Below are positions 5,983 to 9,775 of a stretch of DNA of 9,775 bases, piece after piece; within the stretch, counting starts at the first letter, position 1; the number at the start of each line of letters is the position of its first letter. The stretch is from Clostridiales bacterium (lineage in GTDB: Bacteria; Bacillota; Clostridia; Oscillospirales; Acutalibacteraceae). A program made the translations under genes and the position numbers. The notes beneath the pieces were generated by a model, which was not told the DNA's origin, did not search any database, and saw nothing but the letters and a program-made list of their open reading frames with translations. The DNA lies in NCBI GenBank assembly GCA_019418545.1, contig DYBQ01000092.1, positions 1-9,775 of the forward strand, read 5' to 3'.

Positions 5983-7071
5983 TTAAATTTTTGCAAGGGA
6001 TGCGTTTTTATAGGTTTCGTCATCGGTAACTTCCCGAATCACATGGAGCTGGGGCGGGAAATGGATTTCGGCGGATTCATCACTCAGTTCAATTTCCACA
6101 ATGGCTTTGTCCTGCCAGAAGGGGTATACATCGATTTCAAAATACTGGCTGTCATAGGTCAGGCAATAGCGGTTTTTGCGGATTTGGCGGCGGGAGGTGT
6201 CTGCCAGCATCAGCTTTTCCAAATATTCTTCTTTGGAAAGCCTGCATTCAATTTCCACCCGCTTTACGTCAGAAACCAGGCGCTTGGTGGTTTGATAATA
6301 GACATAGTGGCCGTTAGAGCCCCTTTGCCGCACCCGGGTTTCGTCCCCCTCGGGAGCTCTGAGATAGGTTTGGATAATTTCGATTTTCCGGCAGGCAGGA
6401 TGGTTTTCCAGCCACTGCAGGTCGGGATATGCAATCAGATATTTCCGCTCAATCTCAAAAGGCTCGGGCTCACCCAAAAAAGAGGAAATCTCTGCAATCA
6501 GGCGTTTCATTTTATTTTCAAAGCCTGTGGAGTTGTCAATCACCCGCAAATGGGGATGCCCGGTCCAGGCAGAAATCAGCCGGTCATCCAGGGCAGCGGC
6601 CTGCTGGGGTGTTTCCGTCCGGGCGGCATTGTTGGCGGTGGTATAAAATTCTTCGGCGCCTTTGGCTGCCGTTACCAAATGGAATACTGCGTCATAGCTG
6701 TCCCGCAGCTCCACCTCGTTCAGGCACAGTGCCTGTAAAACCGCCGAAAATTCCTCGTCAGTCATATAAGCCCGGTTGTCCATGGCGCCCCGGTCGCATA
6801 CAATCAGGAATTTTTCGCCTGGCATGGTTGTGGCAGCCATTTGAAAAATTTTTTCTTTTTCCAGCTGCAGCCGGAACTGGTGCTGCTGATAGTCTCCATT
6901 GCTGCTGCACGTCCAGGGGGCAATCCCGCCGCTGATAAGCTCGGTGGCCGTTTCGGAAACGAACAGCACAGTATAGCCCATATCAGAAAAGGTGTTTTGA
7001 ATCCAGCTCATGGCGGTTGTTTTTCCGGCACAGGGGCCGCCGGTCAGTACGATTTTGTGAATTTGTTTCAT
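5983..7071 (-). CDS. P-loop NTPase (AAA_28 type) fused to a CYTH domain, Ttd14-like
   Basis: This 362-residue protein has two domains. Residues 1 to about 200 form a P-loop NTPase of the AAA_28/NadR-like type: Walker A GGPCAGKTT (11-19) and a Walker B-like strand FLIVCDRGAMDNRAYM (88-103). Residues from about 204 to 362 form a CYTH (triphosphate tunnel) domain, marked by EIERK (206-210, the ExExK motif), RVRQR (246-250), RVEIEC (271-276), FEIDVY (311-316) and IVEIEL (324-329), the alternating charged residues that line the tunnel. The same order is found in Drosophila Ttd14, which binds GTP and phosphoinositide. CYTH enzymes usually act on triphosphates or polyphosphate with divalent metal, but the substrate here is unknown. 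The ATG at 7069-7071 follows AAGGAG (7082-7087) by 10 bases and begins the MKQIHKIVLTGGP strand. The upstream in-frame ATG at 7150-7152 would lie within the -35 box of the promoter. It appears monocistronic. Confidence 0.88.
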   Translation of the reverse strand: MKQIHKIVLTGGPCAGKTTAMSWIQNTFSDMGYTVLFVSETATELISGGIAPWTCSSNGDYQQHQFRLQLEKEKIFQMAATTMPGEKFLIVCDRGAMDNRAYMTDEEFSAVLQALCLNEVELRDSYDAVFHLVTAAKGAEEFYTTANNAARTETPQQAAALDDRLISAWTGHPHLRVIDNSTGFENKMKRLIAEISSFLGEPEPFEIERKYLIAYPDLQWLENHPACRKIEIIQTYLRAPEGDETRVRQRGSNGHYVYYQTTKRLVSDVKRVEIECRLSKEEYLEKLMLADTSRRQIRKNRYCLTYDSQYFEIDVYPFWQDKAIVEIELSDESAEIHFPPQLHVIREVTDDETYKNASLAKI

Positions 7072-7093
7072 ACCCTCATCTCTCCTTGTCCGA

Positions 7094-7119
7094 ACAGAAC
7101 TTTTTGTTTCTGGTTCTGT
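7094..7119 (-). repeat. Inverted repeat at the 5' end of the P-loop/CYTH transcript
   Basis: ACAGAAC (7094-7100) and GTTCTGT (7113-7119) form a perfect 7-bp inverted repeat with a 12-base loop. It covers the predicted transcription start near 7117, so it could fold at the very 5' end of the mRNA or serve as a DNA operator. The function is not known. Confidence 0.4.
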
Positions 7120-7123
7120 GTAT

Positions 7124-7152
7124 ATTATACAAAATGTTACAAAGGACATCAA
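7124..7152 (-). promoter_or_regulatory. Sigma-A promoter for the P-loop/CYTH gene
   Basis: On the minus strand the -35 box is TTGATG (7147-7152), the spacer 17 bases and the -10 box a perfect TATAAT (7124-7129). The expected start is near 7117, with a leader of about 46 bases. Confidence 0.82.
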
Positions 7153-7161
7153 GATGTAACA
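7135..7161. repeat. Inverted repeat TGTTAC-N15-GTAACA spanning the -35 region
   Basis: TGTTAC (7135-7140) and GTAACA (7156-7161) are perfect 6-base inverted half-sites whose centres lie 21 bases apart, about two helical turns, and they bracket the -35 box of the P-loop/CYTH promoter. The geometry fits a dimeric regulator site. No known regulator consensus was matched. Confidence 0.35.
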
Positions 7162-7173
7162 GGAAATTAGAGT

Positions 7174-7217
7174 AAAAAAACAGGCTGTGGCTTACCATAA
7201 GACACAACCTGTTTTTA
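7174..7217 (-). terminator. Rho-independent terminator after maf
   Basis: On the minus strand ACAGGTTGTG (7203-7212) pairs with CACAGCCTGT (7180-7189), with one G-U pair. The stem is lengthened by an inner CTTA/TAAG pairing, and a run of seven T follows (minus strand, 7174-7180). It lies about 35 bases after the maf stop and separates the operon from the promoter of the next gene. Confidence 0.87.
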
Positions 7218-7249
7218 TATAACGAAAGAAATATACAGCAGCAAAATTT

Positions 7250-7813
7250 TTATACGGCAGACGAAGCCGCTTTTTGCAGCTCCCGCACCACCCGGGCAAT
7301 GGGAAGCCCCACAATGGTATAATAATCCCCGTCGATTCTGCGAACCAGCAAAGCGCCTTTTCCCTGAATCCCATAGGCTCCGGCTTTGTCGAGGGGCTCT
7401 TTGCTCAACACATAGCGGGCAATTTCCTCTTCCGTCAGCGGATAAAACTCGACTTTTGCCGTCTCGCAAAAAACGGTTTCTTTTCCGCCTTTGAGCAAGC
7501 ACACGCCGGTATGTACCTGGTGGGTTTTTCCCGAAAGGGCGCGGAGCATTTGCCGGGCGTCCTCCTCGTTTTGGGGCTTTCCAAAAATCACCCCGTCCAA
7601 AGCCACAACGGTGTCGGCAGCCAAAACCAGGCGGTTTGGTGCGTCAATGGCCCTTGCTTTTTTTTGAGCCAGTAGCTGTACGGCTTCTTCCGGAAAAATT
7701 CCCTGGGGAAGGCTCTCGTCCACATCGGCGGCCTGGATGACAAAAGGGATTCCCGCCATTTCTAAAAGTTCCCGACGGCGGGGAGAGGCAGACGCAAGAA
7801 TGATTGTTTCCAT
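7250..7813 (-). CDS. maf: Maf family nucleoside triphosphate pyrophosphatase
   Basis: Maf proteins hydrolyse nucleoside triphosphates (dTTP/UTP, m7GTP or modified forms, depending on subfamily) to the monophosphate and pyrophosphate, and in some bacteria are linked to septum inhibition. The 187-residue length is typical. The signature ILASASPRRRELL (5-17) gives the substrate-binding S-x-S-P-R segment. VLAADTVV (63-70) carries the catalytic base candidate D67. GKP (78-80), KTHQVHTGVCL (96-106) and AGAYGIQGKG (144-153) complete the family pattern. The ATG at 7811-7813 is preferred because AAGGA (7822-7826) lies 8 bases upstream. An in-frame ATG at 7829-7831 has no ribosome site and would only prefix six residues. 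The gene starts 24 bases after the COG2509 gene, so it is the last gene of that operon. The subfamily (YhdE or YceF like) is not resolved. Confidence 0.95.
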   Translation of the reverse strand: METIILASASPRRRELLEMAGIPFVIQAADVDESLPQGIFPEEAVQLLAQKKARAIDAPNRLVLAADTVVALDGVIFGKPQNEEDARQMLRALSGKTHQVHTGVCLLKGGKETVFCETAKVEFYPLTEEEIARYVLSKEPLDKAGAYGIQGKGALLVRRIDGDYYTIVGLPIARVVRELQKAASSAV

Positions 7814-7837
7814 CAAATCCATCCTTTCCAAAAGGGC

Positions 7838-9448
7838 TTATGTCCCATGCTGCAAAAGCTGTTCCGCACAGCGGATGCCGTCTACTGCTGCCGAAATAAT
7901 CCCGCCGGCATATCCGGCCCCCTCGCCGCAGGGATAAAATCCCCGGAGCACAGGCGACTGGCAGCTTTCATCCCGCAAAATCCGCACGGGGGAGGAGCTT
8001 CGGGTTTCGGTTCCCGTCAGCAGGGCATCGGGGAAGGCAAACCCGTGCAGGCGCTTGTCCATCAGGAGGATTCCCTGCCGCATGGACTCCGACACAAAAT
8101 CAGGCAGGCAGTCTGACAGATTGCAGGGCGTTACACCGGGACGATAGGTGGGGGAGACAGAGCCTAAAAAAGTGCTGGGACGGTTTTTTAAAAAATCCTC
8201 CACCCGCTGCACCGGCGCCCGATATCCGCCGCCGCCCAGCCGGAAAGCCGCTTCTTCCAGCTTCCGCTGAAAAGCAATTCCTGCCAGAGGATGCTCGCTG
8301 CCAAAGTCTTCGGGAGAAACCCCTACCAAAAGGGCGGCATTGGCATTTTGCCCGTCCCGGGCCAGGCAGCTCATGCCGTTTGTCACAAGCCTCTCTTCTT
8401 CCGAGGCCGCCGCCACCACAAACCCGCCGGGACACATACAGAAGGTGTAGACGCCCCGTCCTCCGGTAACGCCCCCTTCGGGCAGATGCACCGCCAGCTT
8501 ATAATCCGCCGCCCCCAGCGCCGGATGCCCCGCTGCCGGGCCATATTGGGCCTTGTCAATCAGGGCTTGGGGATGTTCAATCCGTGCGCCAACGGAAAAG
8601 GGTTTGGCCTGCATGGGCAGCCCGCTGTCATAAAGCATGGAAAAGGTGTCCCGGGCGCTGTGGCCAATGGCCAGCACCAGCGCGCCAGTGTCGATTCGGC
8701 CGGTTTCGCCGGTGGCTTTGCGATATTCCACGCCCATCAAATGGCCGTCCTTTGTTTGCAGGCCTGTCATAACCGTGTGGAACCACACCTCGCCGCCCAA
8801 AGAGAGAATCGTCTCCCGAATGGCTTTCACGGCTCCCGGCAGCCGGTCTGTCCCGATATGGGGCTTTGCGTCGGTGAGAATCTGCCGGGGCGCGCCGGCT
8901 TTTACGAATTCCTCCAAAACCTTCCGGGCTCTGCCGTCTTTGGTGCCGGTGTTCAGCTTGCCGTCCGAAAAGGTCCCAGCGCCGCCTTCGCCAAACTGGA
9001 CGTTGCTTTCTGTGTCCAGCTTTCCGGTTTGCCAAAAATGCTCCACGTTTAGGCTGCGTTCCTCCACCGGTGCGCCCCGCTCCAGCACAATGGGGCGCTG
9101 CCCGGCCTGTGCCAAAATGAGGGCGGCAAATAGCCCCGCCGGGCCCAGCCCCACCACTACTGGCCGCTGGGAAAGGGGGTGGACAGCAGGAAGACGGTAT
9201 TCATAAGGCTCGGCCTGCTGGATTTTTTTGTCCCGCAGCCGGGAAAGGATGCGTTTTTCCCCGTCCACCTCCACATCTGTCGTACAGATAAAATGGACGT
9301 CGTTTTTCCGCCGGGCATCCACGGATTTCCGGTATAGGGAAACGGATTGCAGGGCTTTTTCCGGCACTTTCAGCCGCGCCGCTGCCTGACGGCGAAGCTC
9401 CTTATCCGTAAACCCCAAAGGCATGGGGATTTCAGCGATTCGCAGCAT
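7838..9448 (-). CDS. COG2509-type FAD-dependent dehydrogenase
   Basis: This 536-residue flavoprotein belongs to the poorly characterised COG2509 family of NAD(P)/FAD-dependent dehydrogenases. An N-terminal domain of about 95 residues, which includes the basic LYRKSVDARRKNDV stretch (38-51), precedes the FAD-binding Rossmann fold. The dinucleotide motif VVVGLGPAGLFAA (97-109) is followed by the acidic strand end VLERG (121-125). The VQFGEGGAGTFSDGKLNTG block (150-168) and the C-terminal FAD-contact motif YPCGEGAGYAGGIISAAVDG (505-524) are hallmarks of the family. No membrane segment or signal peptide is apparent, so it should be cytoplasmic. The substrate is unknown. The start at 9446-9448 has a strong AAGGAGG (9456-9462) 7 bases upstream, located within the upstream gene, which it overlaps by 17 bases. 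Confidence 0.92.
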   Translation of the reverse strand: MLRIAEIPMPLGFTDKELRRQAAARLKVPEKALQSVSLYRKSVDARRKNDVHFICTTDVEVDGEKRILSRLRDKKIQQAEPYEYRLPAVHPLSQRPVVVGLGPAGLFAALILAQAGQRPIVLERGAPVEERSLNVEHFWQTGKLDTESNVQFGEGGAGTFSDGKLNTGTKDGRARKVLEEFVKAGAPRQILTDAKPHIGTDRLPGAVKAIRETILSLGGEVWFHTVMTGLQTKDGHLMGVEYRKATGETGRIDTGALVLAIGHSARDTFSMLYDSGLPMQAKPFSVGARIEHPQALIDKAQYGPAAGHPALGAADYKLAVHLPEGGVTGGRGVYTFCMCPGGFVVAAASEEERLVTNGMSCLARDGQNANAALLVGVSPEDFGSEHPLAGIAFQRKLEEAAFRLGGGGYRAPVQRVEDFLKNRPSTFLGSVSPTYRPGVTPCNLSDCLPDFVSESMRQGILLMDKRLHGFAFPDALLTGTETRSSSPVRILRDESCQSPVLRGFYPCGEGAGYAGGIISAAVDGIRCAEQLLQHGT

Positions 9449-9775
9449 GTGGTTTCCTCCTTGTTTGGCTGTGGGAAGGGCCTTTTTTCGGCTTTGCGGT
9501 TTGCATCAAAAGGCTTTTGGCAGCCGCTTTTCCGGCAGTCATCCCGCTGGCCCAGGCCCAGTGCAGGTTATAGCCGCCGCAGTCCCCATCCAGATTCAAA
9601 ATTTCCCCGCACAGATACAGTCCCGGACATTTTTTCGATTCTAGCGTTTCCGAAAAAAATTCTTTCAGCGGAATGCCGCCGGCGGTTACCTGTGCCCGGC
9701 TCCAGTCCTGAATACCCGTGATGGGGAAAGAAAAGCTTTTTGCCCGCCGGGCAGCTGCTTCCAGCTCCTTTGGCG
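9432..9775 (-). CDS. BaiN/HI0933-type FAD-dependent oxidoreductase, C-terminal end (partial)
   Basis: The frame is open from the window edge on the minus strand to a TGA at 9432-9434 and gives the last 113 residues of a flavoprotein. The end of the substrate domain reads FPITGIQDWSRAQVTAGGIP. It is followed by the family's C-terminal FAD-binding segment: LESKKCPGLYLCGEILNLDG, then CGGYNLHWAWASG and a helix starting MTAGKAAAKSL. This matches the HI0933/COG2081 family, which includes proteins annotated as BaiN or aminoacetone-oxidase-like; the physiological substrate is usually unknown. A basic tail of about 25 residues (KPKKG, then SHSQTRRKPHAANR) extends beyond the usual end and is probably read-out into the overlap with the next gene. 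The N-terminus, with its own GxGxxG motif, lies outside the window. It is the first gene visible of the operon with the COG2509 gene and maf. Confidence 0.9.
   Translation of the reverse strand, partial: PKELEAAARRAKSFSFPITGIQDWSRAQVTAGGIPLKEFFSETLESKKCPGLYLCGEILNLDGDCGGYNLHWAWASGMTAGKAAAKSLLMQTAKPKKGPSHSQTRRKPHAANR

Noticed and set aside
4176..6023. A 615-codon open frame on the minus strand opposite glnS
   Set aside because: Its sequence shows no family motif, it begins beyond the glnS terminator and runs through it, and the opposite frame is an unmistakable GlnRS. It arises from the codon bias of glnS.
7072..7152. Upstream in-frame ATG extension of the P-loop/CYTH protein by 27 residues
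   Set aside because: The extension would start inside the -35 box of a strong promoter, and the ATG at 7071 has its own AAGGAG site just before the first beta strand.
8291..9052. A 253-codon plus-strand open frame opposite the COG2509 gene
   Set aside because: Its composition is a mirror of the flavoprotein codons, with no ribosome site and no domain signature.
1..9775. CRISPR arrays, tRNA/rRNA genes, insertion sequences or prophage genes
   Set aside because: No regularly spaced repeats, cloverleaf sequences, transposase motifs or phage genes were seen; all long stretches are accounted for by housekeeping genes.

Overview
The window looks like ordinary chromosome from a moderately GC-rich anaerobic Firmicute, most likely a Clostridia lineage of the Oscillospiraceae/Ruminococcaceae type. 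The reasons are the dnaX-ybaB-recR order, near-consensus sigma-A promoters with TGn-extended -10 boxes, AGGAG-type ribosome sites, a RodA-family gene, a gltX-glnS pair and a COG2509/BaiN-type flavoprotein pair. The taxon is inferred from style and gene content, not from a marker gene. I see no mobile element, phage gene, CRISPR array, tRNA or rRNA.

Layout. Bases 1-1091 (+) carry the end of dnaX, then ybaB/ebfC and recR, the classic replication/recombination-repair cluster, closed by a bidirectional terminator at about 1109-1154. Bases 1173-2336 (-) encode a RodA/FtsW-type peptidoglycan glycosyltransferase that converges on recR. Bases 2337-2636 are a divergent control region with one clear promoter for each direction. 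Bases 2637-5921 (+) encode glutamyl-tRNA synthetase and glutaminyl-tRNA synthetase in tandem, separated by 141 bases that hold a palindromic repeat and a possible Shine-Dalgarno-masking structure. A strong bidirectional terminator follows at about 5931-5975.

Bases 5983-7071 (-) encode a two-domain protein, an AAA_28-type P-loop NTPase fused to a CYTH (triphosphate-tunnel) domain, the architecture known from Drosophila Ttd14. It has its own promoter. Bases 7250-9775 (-) form a three-gene operon read right to left: a BaiN/HI0933-type flavoprotein (only its C-terminus lies in the window), a COG2509-type FAD-dependent dehydrogenase that overlaps it by 17 bases, and the Maf nucleotide pyrophosphatase, ending in a terminator at about 7174-7217.

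Most genes are housekeeping: DNA repair, cell-wall elongation, tRNA charging and nucleotide-pool cleaning. The points most worth a second look are the uncharacterised P-loop/CYTH fusion with inverted repeats around its promoter, the GlnRS gene beside GluRS in a Firmicute-like genome, the palindromic repeat and alternative-pairing leader before glnS, and the translationally coupled flavoprotein pair upstream of maf. I did not find a convincing entirely new system.
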